Source of the DNA: Streptomyces sp. NBC_00704
GTDB taxonomy: Bacteria > Actinomycetota > Actinomycetes > Streptomycetales > Streptomycetaceae
Length of the DNA stretch: 64,000 bases
Direction: 5' to 3'
Assembly (NCBI RefSeq): GCF_036226605.1
Contig: NZ_CP109000.1
Coordinates: 4,956,501 to 5,020,500 of the forward strand
Shown: positions 54,352 through 63,857 of the stretch, piece by piece
Layout of the letters: the number at the start of each line of letters is the position of its first letter
Numbering within the stretch: position 1 is the stretch's first letter
Position numbers and translations under genes: made by a program
The notes under the pieces: generated by a model
Databases searched by the model: none
What the model was told of the DNA's origin: nothing
The model's input: only the letters and a program-made list of their open reading frames with translations

Positions 54352-55131
54352 TCAGAAGCGGCGCGTGATCAGCGCCCGCTTCACCTCCTGGATCGCCTTC
54401 GTGACCTCGATGCCACGCGGGCAGGCGTCCGTGCAGTTGAACGTCGTACGGCAGCGCCAGACGCCGTCCTTGTCGTTCAGGATCTCCAGCCGCTGCTCGC
54501 CCGCCTCGTCACGCGAGTCGAAGATGAAGCGGTGGGCGTTGACGATCGCCGCGGGGCCGAAGTACTGCCCGTCGTTCCAGAACACCGGGCAGGACGACGT
54601 GCACGCCGCGCACAGGATGCACTTGGTGGTGTCGTCGAAGCGCTCGCGGTCCTCCGCGGTCTGGAAGCGCTCGCGCGTCGGCTCGTTGGTGTCCTTCGTG
54701 ATCAGGAAGGGCATCACGTCGCGGTACGCCTGGAAGAACGGCTCCATGTCGACGACCAGGTCCTTCAGGACCGTCAGGCCCTTTATGGCCTCGACCGTGA
54801 TCGGCTTCGCGGGGTTGATGTCCTTGATCAGCGTCTTGCACGCCAGACGGTTCTTGCCGTTGATCCGCATGGCGTCCGAGCCGCAGATGCCGTGGGCGCA
54901 GGAACGGCGGAAGGTGAGGGTGCCGTCGACCTCCCACTTGATCTTGTGGAGGGCGTCGAGGACGCGCTCCTTCGGGTCGATCTCCAGCTGGAAGTCTTCC
55001 CACACCGCCTCGGCCGAGACCTCGGGGTTGAAGCGGCGCACGCGGAGGGTGACCGTGATGTACGGGGAGTCGGCGAAGCCGGGCTCGGGGGCGCCGGCCG
55101 CGTCCGCCTTGTCGAGGGTCGGGGTTGCCAT
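54352..55131 (-). CDS. sdhB: Succinate dehydrogenase iron-sulfur subunit
   Basis: 259 residues. The [2Fe-2S] cysteines are in RRSCAHGICGSDAM and RLACKTL; the [4Fe-4S] and [3Fe-4S] clusters are in CILCAACTSSCP and CRTTFNCTDACPRGIEV. It passes electrons from SdhA flavin to the membrane quinone site. The ATG overlaps the sdhA stop (TGATG). Last gene of sdhCDAB, followed by a strong terminator. Confidence 0.97.
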   Translation of the reverse strand: MATPTLDKADAAGAPEPGFADSPYITVTLRVRRFNPEVSAEAVWEDFQLEIDPKERVLDALHKIKWEVDGTLTFRRSCAHGICGSDAMRINGKNRLACKTLIKDINPAKPITVEAIKGLTVLKDLVVDMEPFFQAYRDVMPFLITKDTNEPTRERFQTAEDRERFDDTTKCILCAACTSSCPVFWNDGQYFGPAAIVNAHRFIFDSRDEAGEQRLEILNDKDGVWRCRTTFNCTDACPRGIEVTKAIQEVKRALITRRF

Positions 55132-56885
55132 CAGTACTTACGCTCCATCGGCTGGTAGCGGGTCTGGACGACCGGCTTGTAGTCGAGACGGACGGTCTCG
55201 GTGCCGTCGTCGCCCACCTCGCGGTACGCCATGGTGTGGCGCATGAAGTTGACGTCGTCGCGGTTGGGGTAGTCCTCGCGGTAGTGACCGCCGCGGGACT
55301 CCTTGCGGGCCAGCGCGGAGATGGCCATGACCTCGGCCAGGTCCAGCAGGTTGCCCAGCTCGACGGCTTCCAGCAGGTCCGTGTTGAACCGCTTGCCCTT
55401 GTCCTGGATCGACACGTTCTTGTAGCGCTCGCGCAGCTCGGCGATCTTCTCGACCGCCGTCTTGATCGTCTGCTCCGTGCGGAACACCATGACGTTCGCG
55501 TCCATGGTCTCCTGGAGCTCGCGGCGCAGGACCGACACGCGCTCGGTGCCCGTGGACGCCCGCAGCCGCTCCACCTGGGCGACGACCAGCTCGGCCGGGT
55601 TCTCCGGCAGCTCGACGTAGTCCGCCTTCTGGGAGTACTCGGCGGCGGCGATGCCGGCCCGCTTGCCGAACACGTTGATGTCCAGCAGCGAGTTCGTGCC
55701 CAGACGGTTCGCGCCGTGCACCGACACGCAGGCGACCTCGCCGGCCGCGTACAGGCCCGGCACGACCGTCGTGTTGTCGCTGAGGACCTCGCCCTCGACG
55801 TTGGTCGGGATGCCGCCCATGGCGTAGTGCGCGGTGGGCTGGATCGGGATCGGGTCCGTGTAGGGCTCGATGCCGAGGTAGGTGCGCGCGAACTCCGTGA
55901 TGTCGGGCAGCTTCGCGTCCAGCTGCTCCGGCGGGAGGTGGGTGAGGTCGAGGTAGACGTGGTCGCCCTCGGGACCGCAGCCGCGGCCCTCACGGATCTC
56001 CGTGTAGATCGAGCGGGAGACGACGTCACGGGACGCGAGGTCCTTCATGACCGGCGCGTACTTCTCCATGAAGCGCTCGCCGTCCTTGTTGCGCAGGATG
56101 CCGCCCTCACCGCGGGCGCCCTCCGTCAGCAGGATGCCCATGCGCCAGATGCCGGTCGGGTGGAACTGGAAGAACTCCATGTCCTCCAGCGGCAGCCCGC
56201 GCCGGTACACGGCCGCCTGGCCGTCACCGGTCAGGGTGTGCGCGTTCGACGTCACCTTGAAGAACTTGCCGCAGCCGCCGGAGGCGTAGATCACGGCCTT
56301 CGCCTGGAAGACGTGGATCTCGCCGGTGGCCAGCTCGTACGCCACCACGCCCGCCGACCGCTTGACGCCGTCGACCTCGGTGATGAGCTGGTCGAGGACG
56401 TAGAACTCGTTGTAGAACTCCACGCCCTCCTTCACGCAGTTCTGGTACAGCGTCTGGAGGATCATGTGACCGGTGCGGTCGGCCGCGTAGCAGGACCGGC
56501 GGACCGGGGCCTCACCGTGGTTGCGGCTGTGACCGCCGAAGCGGCGCTGGTCGATCGTGCCGTCGGGCGTCCGGTTGAACGGCAGGCCCATCTTCTCCAG
56601 GTCGAGGACCGAGTCGATGGCCTCCTTCGCCAGGATCTCGGCGGCGTCCTGGTCGACCAGGTAGTCACCGCCCTTGACCGTGTCGAAGGTGTGCCACTCC
56701 CAGTTGTCCTCCTCCACGTTGGCGAGCGCGGCGGCCATGCCGCCCTGCGCCGCGCCCGTGTGGGAGCGGGTGGGGTAGAGCTTGGTCAGCACGGCGGTGC
56801 GGCTGCGCTTCGTCGACTCGATGGCGGCGCGCATACCGGCGCCGCCGGCGCCGACGATGACGGTGTCGTACTTGTGGATCTTCAT
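55131..56885 (-). CDS. sdhA: Succinate dehydrogenase flavoprotein subunit
   Basis: 584 residues, standard length. FAD binding: [18 protein letters not shown], and the covalent flavin His in [12 protein letters not shown]. Substrate-site segments are [33 protein letters not shown] and [16 protein letters not shown], with [16 protein letters not shown] near the FAD. Catalyses succinate oxidation in the TCA cycle on the cytoplasmic face of the membrane. It lies 19 bp after sdhD. Confidence 0.97.
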   Translation of the reverse strand: MKIHKYDTVIVGAGGAGMRAAIESTKRSRTAVLTKLYPTRSHTGAAQGGMAAALANVEEDNWEWHTFDTVKGGDYLVDQDAAEILAKEAIDSVLDLEKMGLPFNRTPDGTIDQRRFGGHSRNHGEAPVRRSCYAADRTGHMILQTLYQNCVKEGVEFYNEFYVLDQLITEVDGVKRSAGVVAYELATGEIHVFQAKAVIYASGGCGKFFKVTSNAHTLTGDGQAAVYRRGLPLEDMEFFQFHPTGIWRMGILLTEGARGEGGILRNKDGERFMEKYAPVMKDLASRDVVSRSIYTEIREGRGCGPEGDHVYLDLTHLPPEQLDAKLPDITEFARTYLGIEPYTDPIPIQPTAHYAMGGIPTNVEGEVLSDNTTVVPGLYAAGEVACVSVHGANRLGTNSLLDINVFGKRAGIAAAEYSQKADYVELPENPAELVVAQVERLRASTGTERVSVLRRELQETMDANVMVFRTEQTIKTAVEKIAELRERYKNVSIQDKGKRFNTDLLEAVELGNLLDLAEVMAISALARKESRGGHYREDYPNRDDVNFMRHTMAYREVGDDGTETVRLDYKPVVQTRYQPMERKY

Positions 56886-56904
56886 GATTCTCGCAACCCC
56901 GTGC

Positions 56905-57387
56905 CTAGCGGATGTTCGGGTCGAAGGTGAAGATCACCAGCGTGCCCAGCAGGATGGTGAACACCGTGGCGGTGTAGAGCAGGCCCTTCAGCCACAGCCG
57001 GGTGTTCGCGCGCTCCGCGTAGTCGTTGACGACCGTGCGCAGACCGTTGGCGCCGTGCAGCATCGCGAGCCACAGCATCAGCAGGTCCCAGACCTGCCAG
57101 AACGGGGACGCCCAGCGGCCGGCCACGAAGGCGAAGCCGATCTTGGAGACGCCGCCGTCCAGGACGAGCTGGATCAGCAGGTGGCCCAGGACCAGGACGA
57201 CCAGGACGACGCCGGACAGGCGCATGAAGAGCCAGGCGGCCATCTCGAAGTTGCCCCGGGTGGACTTCGGGGTCTTCCGGGTGCGCTTGCGCGGGGCCTC
57301 GATGACGGGCGCCGGGTTGTCGACGCCGTAGAACGCGCCGTCCTCGACGGGGCCGATGCCGGCAGCGGTGGATTCAGTGGTGGCCAT
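56905..57387 (-). CDS. sdhD: Succinate dehydrogenase membrane anchor subunit
   Basis: 160 residues. A charged N-terminal 50 residues precede three helices ([83 protein letters not shown]). The His in MLHGANGLR is a likely heme ligand, and HLLIQ near helix 1 a second. It starts 5 bp after the sdhC stop. Confidence 0.93.
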   Translation of the reverse strand: MATTESTAAGIGPVEDGAFYGVDNPAPVIEAPRKRTRKTPKSTRGNFEMAAWLFMRLSGVVLVVLVLGHLLIQLVLDGGVSKIGFAFVAGRWASPFWQVWDLLMLWLAMLHGANGLRTVVNDYAERANTRLWLKGLLYTATVFTILLGTLVIFTFDPNIR

Positions 57388-57392
57388 CGGTG

Positions 57393-57773
57393 TCAGCTCC
57401 CGAACAGTTCACGAGCGGCGTGCCCGAGAACGGGGTAGATCGCCCCGAGCATCAGCACCAGCCACAGGCCGACGACGCTCCAGAGCATCTGCTTCTGGTA
57501 GCGCGGGCCCTTCGACCAGAAGTCGACGGCGATGACGCGCAGACCGTTGAGCGCGTGGAAGAGGATGGCGGCGACGAGGCCGTACTCCAGCAGCGCGACG
57601 ATCGGGGTCTTGTAGGTGGCTACGACCTTGTCGTAGTCCTCGGGGGAGACACGCACGAGCGCGGTGTCGAGCACGTGGACGAACAGGAAGAAGAAGATGA
57701 GGACGCCGGTGACTCGATGAGCCACCCAGGACCACATTCCTTCCCGGCCGCGGTACAGCGTTCCAGCCGGCAC
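57393..57773 (-). CDS. sdhC: Succinate dehydrogenase cytochrome b556 subunit
   Basis: 126 residues from the GTG at 57773, 7 bp after GGAGGG; a longer frame upstream lacks such a site. YRGREGMWSWVAHRVTGVLIFFFLFVHVLDTALV is the conserved first helix with the quinone-site Ser and Arg region, and LFHALNGLRVIAVDF holds the probable heme His. First gene of the sdhCDAB operon; its promoter should lie in 57774-58044, where TACGAT near 57862 (minus strand) is a candidate -10. Confidence 0.93.
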   Translation of the reverse strand: MPAGTLYRGREGMWSWVAHRVTGVLIFFFLFVHVLDTALVRVSPEDYDKVVATYKTPIVALLEYGLVAAILFHALNGLRVIAVDFWSKGPRYQKQMLWSVVGLWLVLMLGAIYPVLGHAARELFGS

Positions 57774-58044
57774 GGAAGAACCCTCCGGGAGCGGGGATTG
57801 GGGCCTGCCGGCTTCGGTGTCGGACGGGCCCGGCCGGGTACGGTCCACCGGCCCCCAGCATCGTAGCGATGCACCGGCGTCGGGCTTACGCCGGGCCTAC
57901 CGGTGTGATCAAAGTGGCACGCGTATGGGTGAGCGTCCCCGGCCTTCGGGGAGGGTTATGCGGCCGTCTGCCCCGCATTGGGCGGCTGTGCGCCGCGCAG
58001 GGGCCCGCCCCGGCGGGTCGCGCCTCGCCACGCCGACGCGCGGA

Positions 58045-58599
58045 TCACGGCCCGGAGGCCCTGAAGCGGCTCGCCAGCCGCGCCTTGGCGAGGCGGCGCA
58101 GCTCCTCGGCCGCCACCACCCGCTCGTCCTCGGGATCGTTCGCCAATCGTGACCGGATGCCCTCCAGGACGTGGTCCAGGCGCTCGTCCGGCGGGACGGC
58201 CGCCAGGCTGATGACGAAGGCGTGGCCGAAGCGGGCCTCGTAGGCGGCGTGCGCCGCGCCGAGGGCGGTGTGGGCCGCGCCGTACGCGTCGTCCGGCAGG
58301 GCGGGCAGGGTCTCCGCGGCCAGCGCCTCCGCCAGATCGGCCGAGGTCAGGTCGTACGCGGCCTCGTCCGACGCGGCCAGGAGGGCGTCCAGGGTCGGGT
58401 AGGGCCGGTGGGCGGCGACCCGGCGGGCCCATCCGGGGCTGCGCAGGCAGGCGAGGAGCGTGCGGAGCGCCTCGTCGACGGGCGCGTCGTTGAAGCCGTC
58501 GAGCAGGGGTGCGCGTGAGACCCGGGTCTGCGCCGGTATGGCGAGGCAGCCGGACAGAGGGGAGGGAGGGTGCGCAGGCAGCGTGGATCCTCGCGTCAC
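58045..58599 (-). CDS. OHCU-decarboxylase-like protein lacking the catalytic His motif
   Basis: 184 residues from the only in-frame start, a GTG at 58599; the first 30 residues look unlike the family and the true start may differ. The rest follows 2-oxo-4-hydroxy-4-carboxy-5-ureidoimidazoline decarboxylases: LDGFNDAPVDEALRTLLACLRSPGWARRVAAHRPYPTLDALLAASDEAAY, AHAAYEARFGHAFVISLAAVPPDERLDHVLEGIRSRLANDPEDE and a final basic helix. The HPRIG segment with the catalytic His is replaced by AAETLPAL and the region after it is shortened. The protein is therefore probably not an active uric-acid-pathway decarboxylase. Confidence 0.75.
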   Translation of the reverse strand: MTRGSTLPAHPPSPLSGCLAIPAQTRVSRAPLLDGFNDAPVDEALRTLLACLRSPGWARRVAAHRPYPTLDALLAASDEAAYDLTSADLAEALAAETLPALPDDAYGAAHTALGAAHAAYEARFGHAFVISLAAVPPDERLDHVLEGIRSRLANDPEDERVVAAEELRRLAKARLASRFRASGP

Positions 58600-58763
58600 G
58601 TGTGATGTGGCAGGGGATGCAGTGAAGAATGTGTCGCTACGTTATCGAGAGCGGTCAGTACGTGTCCGACGGACGCCTGAATTTCACTCGAACGGGAGAG
58701 TTTCAGAACGTGTCGTGGACCCTGTCGCGTGGTCTTCGACGCGCCCGCACGGGACGGGGGTCG

Positions 58764-58776
58764 TACGGTTGGCGGG
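58764..58776 (+). promoter_or_regulatory. -10 box of a leaderless hexosaminidase transcript
   Basis: TACGGT (58764-58769) ends 7 bases before the GTG at 58777. The GGCGGG between is a poor ribosome-binding site at that distance. Confidence 0.45.
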
Positions 58777-60477
58777 GTGAGCAGGCACAGGCATCGGCGG
58801 TCGACGCCGAAGACGGAGCCGCGGCGCGGACCCCGGCGCGGGACGCGGGGCGCGGTGGCGCCACGGGCGCTGCTGGCGGGCGGACTGGTCGCCGCGCTCG
58901 GCGTCGGACTGGGCGTGTGGGCCTCGTCCGGCGAGGACACCGGGACGCCCGCCGGGTCGGCCGCCTCGCGGCAGGCGGCCAGGACCTCGGCGGGCGACTC
59001 CGCCGCATCCCCCGCGGCGCCCCCGGCCGCGCCGACCCCCAGCCGCACCTACCCCCTGTCCACCGCGCCCCGGACCATCCCCGCCGTCCGCGCCCACACC
59101 CCGGCGCGCGGCCCGGGCTGGCGTCCCGCCGCCGGTCACCGGGTCGTGGTGAGCGACGCCGACCTCGCCGACGAGGGCCGGCTGATCGCCGGCGAGCTGG
59201 GAATGACGTACGCCGGCCGGAAGAGCGACGTGCGCGCCGGCGACCTGCGGCTGGCGCTCAACGACGACGAGGGCGCGAACCCGGAGTCGTACACCATGAC
59301 CGTGCGCGGCGGCCGGGTCACCGTCAGCGGGCCGTCCGACGCGGGGGTGTTCTACGGCACCCGCACCCTCAAGCAGGAGGTGCACGGCGGCGGCACGGCC
59401 CCCGAGGGCGTCGTGCGCGACCAGCCGGCCAAACCGCAGCGCGGGTTCACGCTGGACATCGCGCGCAAGTACTTCAGCCCCGACTGGATCGAGGACCGGG
59501 TCCGCGAGCTGGGCGACCTCAAGTACAACCAGCTCGGCCTGCACTTCTCCGACGACCAGTCCTTCCGGATCGAGTCCGACAGCCACCCGGAGATCGTCGC
59601 CCGCGAGCACCTCACCAAGGCCCAGGTGAAGAGGATCGTCGACCTCGCGGCGAGCCGGCACATCACCGTCGTCCCGGAGATCGACTCACCGGGGCACCTG
59701 GGCGCCGTCCTCGCCGCCCACCCCGAGCTGCAACTGCGCAACGCGAGCGGAGTGGCCACCCGCGGGGCCATCGACATCTCCAAGGGCGCGTCCGCGGACC
59801 TCCTGGACGACCTGCTGAACGAGTACGCAAGCGTGTTCCCCGGCGCCTACTGGCACCTCGGCGGCGACGAGTACCAGGCCCTGACGGTGTCCAGCCCGGC
59901 CGCCTCCTACCCGCAGCTCGCCGCGGCGGCACGCGCCCGGTACGGCTCCGGCGCGGGCGTCGCCGACCTCACCACGGGCTGGCTCAACGACCGCGCCGAC
60001 ACCGTTCGCGCCCACGACCGGACCATGCGGGTGTGGAACGACGGCTTCTTCCGCGGCACGTCGGTGAAACCGGCCTCCGACCTCGTGGTGGCGTACTGGA
60101 CCGGCAAGGAGATCGGGGCGCGCCCGCCCGTCGAGTACCTGAGCACGGGCCGCAAGATGCTCAACTACAACGACGAGTACCTCTACTACGTCCTCGGCGA
60201 GCCCAACGACTTCGCCTACCCCACCGGGCGGCGCATCTACGAGCAGTGGACCCCGCGCGTGCTGCGCGGCACCACGCCCGTGCCCGCGAAGTACGACGCC
60301 CAGATCCTCGGCGGCTCCCTCTCGGTCTGGTGCGACCTCGCCGGCTCCCAGACGCAGGCCCAGGTCGCGGCCGGCATCCGGATGCCGCTGCGGGCGACCT
60401 CGCAGAAACTGTGGGACTCCCGGACGCCCGAGCTGTCCTGGGCACAGTTCACGGCACTGGCGAACAAGCTGGGCTGA
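58777..60477 (+). CDS. Membrane-anchored GH20 beta-N-acetylhexosaminidase
   Basis: 566 residues. A very basic cytoplasmic start (RHRHRRSTPKTEPRRGPRRGTRG) precedes one hydrophobic anchor (ALLAGGLVAALGVGLGVWA) and a Ser/Ala/Pro linker. The GH20b-like domain (to about 195) and the GH20 barrel follow: RGFTLDIARKYFSPDWIEDRVRELGDLKYNQLGLHFSDDQSFRIES, VVPEIDSPGH and YWHLGGDEYQ with the catalytic Asp-Glu pair. It releases terminal GlcNAc/GalNAc from chitin- or peptidoglycan-derived oligomers outside the cell. The GTG at 58777 is chosen because of the -10 box 7 bp upstream. Confidence 0.92.
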   Translation: MSRHRHRRSTPKTEPRRGPRRGTRGAVAPRALLAGGLVAALGVGLGVWASSGEDTGTPAGSAASRQAARTSAGDSAASPAAPPAAPTPSRTYPLSTAPRTIPAVRAHTPARGPGWRPAAGHRVVVSDADLADEGRLIAGELGMTYAGRKSDVRAGDLRLALNDDEGANPESYTMTVRGGRVTVSGPSDAGVFYGTRTLKQEVHGGGTAPEGVVRDQPAKPQRGFTLDIARKYFSPDWIEDRVRELGDLKYNQLGLHFSDDQSFRIESDSHPEIVAREHLTKAQVKRIVDLAASRHITVVPEIDSPGHLGAVLAAHPELQLRNASGVATRGAIDISKGASADLLDDLLNEYASVFPGAYWHLGGDEYQALTVSSPAASYPQLAAAARARYGSGAGVADLTTGWLNDRADTVRAHDRTMRVWNDGFFRGTSVKPASDLVVAYWTGKEIGARPPVEYLSTGRKMLNYNDEYLYYVLGEPNDFAYPTGRRIYEQWTPRVLRGTTPVPAKYDAQILGGSLSVWCDLAGSQTQAQVAAGIRMPLRATSQKLWDSRTPELSWAQFTALANKLG

Positions 60478-60611
60478 GCCGCCCCGCACCTCCCCGACGG
60501 TCCTCCTCGCCGCTGGCCGAAACGAGCCCCCTGTGACACTCCTGGCCCGTCGCGCGCAGTAAGGGGAAGTGCGGGCTCCGTAAGGAAGGCGCCCTGGCGA
60601 GGGAGGCGTGG

Positions 60612-61166
60612 ATGAGCCTGGTGGAACTGATCGCTCAGGCCGACGAGCGCGGACTGGTGGCCGGCGGGCTGGCTTGTTTGGATCGGTGTCTGCCCCTGCT
60701 GGGGGGCGACGACGAGATCCTGCGCCCCCTGTGGGGCAACCTCACGGAGGACGCGGACGCCGCCGAATGGGGCGAGCTGGTGGAACGGGCGCGTGACAAG
60801 CTCGGCGCCCCCGCGGCGCAGGGCGACGAGGCCGTGCTCCTCGCGCACGGGATGCTGGCGGCGGCCCCGGACGACCGCCGTGCCGCCGGGGTGCGGGCGT
60901 GGGCGGACGCCTGCTCCGTCGCCTCGCTCCGGATCCACGGCCTGCTCGACCCCACGCCGGACGACGCTCCCGTCGACTCCCGCCGCGAGGGCCGCACCGA
61001 GGGCATGTCACCCCTCGTCGCCGCCGAACTGCGCCGCCAGGTCACGGTCCTGGAGATCCTCGCGGGCCACGGCGCCGGCGGACTGCGTCACGCGCTGGAG
61101 GTGTCCACCGAGGGCCGCCGGGTGCTGCGCGCGGTGGTGTCCCGGCGCGCCCGCGGACGAACGTGA
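60612..61166 (+). CDS. Conserved helical protein of unknown function
   Basis: 184 residues, all-helical by composition: MSLVELIAQADERGLVAGGLACLDRCLPLLGG, then WGELVERARDKLGAPAAQGDEAVLLAHGMLAAAPDDR and LVAAELRRQVTVLEILAGHGAGGLRHALEVSTEGRRVLRAVVSRRARG. The ATG at 60612 follows GGGAGG at about 5-bp spacing, a strong site. No domain was recognised; good codon bias and a clean ribosome-binding site support a real gene. Monocistronic by spacing. Confidence 0.78.
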   Translation: MSLVELIAQADERGLVAGGLACLDRCLPLLGGDDEILRPLWGNLTEDADAAEWGELVERARDKLGAPAAQGDEAVLLAHGMLAAAPDDRRAAGVRAWADACSVASLRIHGLLDPTPDDAPVDSRREGRTEGMSPLVAAELRRQVTVLEILAGHGAGGLRHALEVSTEGRRVLRAVVSRRARGRT

Positions 61167-61339
61167 GACGCGTGAGCCACGTGAGGTGCGTGAGGCGCGG
61201 GAGGCCGTGAGGCGTGGCGGGACGGGAGTCACGTGAGAGCGGTGCGGGGGATGTGGCGGCTGTGGGGCGGTCCTGCACCGGTCCCGGGAAGACCCGGGAT
61301 CCGAGTGACACAACCCGCGACGTCCTCGCTCTTCCCAGT

Positions 61340-61828
61340 GTGACGCGCAGGACGACCGACCAGACCGACCGAACCGACAAGCCCGGCGTGAGCGGCGGGG
61401 CCGCCCCCTCCGCCTCACCCGGACCGTCCGCCCCACCGGGCCCGTCCGACCGGCCTGCCCGGCCCTCCGCGGCCGGCAGGCCGGTGCGGTGGGCGGCCGA
61501 GGCGGTGGCCGCCGCGCCCGAGGGCGTGCGACCGCACCTCGACCACTCCGCGCAGAGCCTGTGGCGCGTCGACCGCATGATCGGGGAACTGCGACGCGAG
61601 GGCACGCCCTACGCCTCCGTCGAGAGCGTGCTGCGCGGACTCGGGGCGTACGCGGGCGAGGTGATCGTCCGGCAGACCGGCGCCGAATGGTGGGCCTCCG
61701 GCGGCGACCACTGGGTCCGCACCCCCGACGGCCGCCTGTGGGAGCCCCTCGACGAGGCCCGCCGCTGCCACGCGGGCCACGGCTCCCTGCGCCTGCTGTG
61801 CCGGGACGCGATGGGCGGGCGGCGGTAG
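61340..61828 (+). CDS. Small protein of unknown function
   Basis: About 162 residues from a GTG at 61340; another GTG at 61388 is possible and no ribosome-binding site decides between them. The first 60 residues are Pro/Ser/Ala-rich. The conserved-looking part is RWAAEAVAAAPEGVRPHLDHSAQSLWRVDRMIGELRREGTPYASVESVLRGLGAYAGEVIVRQTGAEWWASGGDHWVRTPDGRLWEPLDEARRCHAGHGSLR, which combines a helical front with a beta-rich end. No family known to me. It precedes the ECF sigma gene by 67 bp and may be co-transcribed. Confidence 0.65.
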   Translation: MTRRTTDQTDRTDKPGVSGGAAPSASPGPSAPPGPSDRPARPSAAGRPVRWAAEAVAAAPEGVRPHLDHSAQSLWRVDRMIGELRREGTPYASVESVLRGLGAYAGEVIVRQTGAEWWASGGDHWVRTPDGRLWEPLDEARRCHAGHGSLRLLCRDAMGGRR

Positions 61829-61895
61829 CGGGCGGAGGTGGCGGGCGGCGGCGGCGCGTGCGCGGGCTGTGACACTTCCGTGCGGGGCGACGCTG

Positions 61896-62636
61896 ATGAC
61901 CGTGGGAGCGCGGCCGCATCCGGACCGGTGTCCGGCGGGGGAGCCGCGCGCCCGCACCGCACACGCACGAACGAGGAACGTCTTGGGCCAGGGAGGGGAA
62001 CCCCGGCGCGCGCACGCGTACGACGGGGAACTGGGGGCGGCCGTGGCACGGGCCCAGGCCGGGGACGAGGCCGCGTTCGCCGTGGCGTACCGGATCGTCC
62101 AGCCCAGACTGCTCGGCTATCTGCGCGGGATCGTCGGCGAGGAGGCGGAGGACGTCGCCTCCGACGCCTGGCTGGAGATAGCCCGGGACCTGGGGCGGTT
62201 CCGCGGCGACGGCGCCGGGTTCCGGGGCTGGACGGCGACCATCGCCCGGCACCGGGCCCTGGACCACCTGCGCCGGCTGCGCGTGCGGCCGCGCTCGGCG
62301 GCGCTGGAGCAGGACGTCGTCCTCGACCTGCCCGGGCCGCACAGCACCCACGACCTGGCGCTGGAGTCCCTCTCCACCGCGCAGGCCCTGGAGCTGGTGC
62401 GCGGGCTGCCCCGGGACCAGGCGGAGGCCGTGCTGCTGCGGGTCGTCATCGGACTGGACGGCCCGGCCGCGGCCCGCGTGCTCGGCAAGCGGCCCGGCGC
62501 CGTGCGCACGGCCGCCCACCGGGGGCTGAAGCGGCTCGCCGGGCAGCTGGGCGCCGCGGGCGAGGGGGGCGCGCACGGGCGCGGCGGCGAGGGTGTGACG
62601 GATGGCGGGCCCGGGACGCTGGGGGAGTCGACGTGA
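61896..62636 (+). CDS. ECF-type RNA polymerase sigma factor
   Basis: Region 2 is DEAAFAVAYRIVQPRLLGYLRGIVGEEAEDVASDAWLEIARDLGRFRGDGAGFRGWTATIARHRALDHLRRLRVRPRS, with the -10 recognition helix intact. Region 4 is AQALELVRGLPRDQAEAVLLRVVIGLDGPAAARVLGKRPGAVRTAAHRGLKRLAG. The start is uncertain: ATG 61896 gives 246 residues, while a TTG at 61983 close to GAGGAA would give about 217. A membrane protein gene follows 123 bp downstream and may encode its anti-sigma partner. Confidence 0.9.
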   Translation: MTVGARPHPDRCPAGEPRARTAHARTRNVLGQGGEPRRAHAYDGELGAAVARAQAGDEAAFAVAYRIVQPRLLGYLRGIVGEEAEDVASDAWLEIARDLGRFRGDGAGFRGWTATIARHRALDHLRRLRVRPRSAALEQDVVLDLPGPHSTHDLALESLSTAQALELVRGLPRDQAEAVLLRVVIGLDGPAAARVLGKRPGAVRTAAHRGLKRLAGQLGAAGEGGAHGRGGEGVTDGGPGTLGEST

Positions 62637-62759
62637 ACGGTGACGCCCCAGGGCCGTATCGATCACCGAGGGATCGGCGCACGGCCCACGGGCGGGCGGC
62701 ACGGCCGGCGGCCGGGCGGGCGGTCGCAACGGACGTTTGGGACAGAGGCGGAAGCGGAC

Positions 62760-63857
62760 ATGGGTGAACGGCTGAACGACGGCACGGGCCACGGCCGTCG
62801 GCGCGCGCGCCCCGACGACGCCCTCGCCGCCCCGCCGGGACTGGAGGAGCTGCTCGCCCGTGCCCTGCGCGCGCCGGCCGTCCGTCCGCGGAAGGGCGAC
62901 GCCGGCGGCGAGGGCGGTGCGGGCGGCGAGGAGGCCGACGGCGTCGAGGTGAGCGCGGGCGAGCGGCGGGCCGTCGCCGCGTTCCGCGCCGCCCGGGACG
63001 CCCGGCACGGACGGGCGGGCCGGGTCCGTCCCCGGCGTCGCGACGACTGGCGGCCGCGGGCCCGGCGGCACACCGCCCGCTCGCTGCGGGTCACGCTCTG
63101 CGCGCTGATCGCCGGGATCACGCTCGGCGGGGCCGCGTTCGCCGCGATCGACTCCGGCACGGACGACGGCGACGGCATCGGCGTCGGCGTCCCGAGGGGC
63201 GGCGAGGGGCGTCCCCGGCAGTCGGCGGGGGCGGCGGCCGACCCGTCCGGGGCGCTCTCCGCCGTTCCGTCCGCCACGGACGGCGCCGGCCGCGACCGTC
63301 CGGCGAAGGGCGGGACCGACAAGGAAGCGGCCGCCCGCTGCCGTGCCTACGAGAAGGCCCACGGCCGGGGCGACGGCCTCGACCCGGCCGACTGGCGGCG
63401 GCTCGTGGCGGCGGCCGGCGGCGAGAAGAACGTCGAGGCGTACTGCGCGGCGCCCGGCCGCCGCGCACCCGCCGCGAAGGGCGGCCCGACCGGCGAGGCG
63501 GGCAGAACGGGCGCCGCCGGGGGCAGCGCCGGGTCCGGCAGGGGCGACGCGACCGGCACGTCCGGCGGGACCGGGAAGACGGGCGGCGGCACCGGCAAGG
63601 CGGGCGCCACCGGCAGGGTGGGCGGGGGCACCGGCAAGGCGGGTGGCACCGGCACGTCCGGCGGGACCGGGAAGACGGGTTACGCGACCGGCACGTCCGG
63701 CGGGACCGGGAAGACGGGCGGCGCCACCGGCGAGGCGGGCGGGGCGACCGGCGGGACGGGGAAGAGCGGCGGGAGCGGTGAGGCCGCCCGGCCGGACGGG
63801 ACGGCGCGGCCCGTACCGCGGGCACGGCCGGGATCGGCGACGACGACTGGCCGGTGA
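62760..63857 (+). CDS. Single-pass membrane protein with Gly/Thr/Ser repeat tail, possible anti-sigma partner
   Basis: 365 residues from the ATG at 62760. The cytoplasmic part (1-100) contains PGLEELLARALRAPAVRP and VSAGERRAVAAFRAARDARHGRAGRV; a basic stretch leads to one membrane helix (RVTLCALIAGITLGGAAFAAI). Outside, a small segment with Cys (AARCRAYEKAHGRGDGLDPADWRRLVAAAGGEKNVEAYC) precedes repeats of the type GTSGGTGKTGG / GTGKAG to the end. No zinc-binding HxxxCxxC of classical anti-sigma factors is present. Position after an ECF sigma gene is the only reason to suspect a regulatory role. Confidence 0.78.
   Translation: MGERLNDGTGHGRRRARPDDALAAPPGLEELLARALRAPAVRPRKGDAGGEGGAGGEEADGVEVSAGERRAVAAFRAARDARHGRAGRVRPRRRDDWRPRARRHTARSLRVTLCALIAGITLGGAAFAAIDSGTDDGDGIGVGVPRGGEGRPRQSAGAAADPSGALSAVPSATDGAGRDRPAKGGTDKEAAARCRAYEKAHGRGDGLDPADWRRLVAAAGGEKNVEAYCAAPGRRAPAAKGGPTGEAGRTGAAGGSAGSGRGDATGTSGGTGKTGGGTGKAGATGRVGGGTGKAGGTGTSGGTGKTGYATGTSGGTGKTGGATGEAGGATGGTGKSGGSGEAARPDGTARPVPRARPGSATTTGR
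63550..63775 (+). repeat. Degenerate Gly/Thr-coding repeats
   Basis: Repeats of ACCGGCACGTCCGGCGGGAC and GGGAAGACGGGCGGCGCCAC-type units, spaced by multiples of three, code for the external Gly/Thr/Ser/Lys-rich tail. The segment from 63653 to 63719 contains two close copies (ACCGGCACGTCCGGCGGGAC then CGGGAAGACGGG) about 36 bp apart. Confidence 0.65.
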
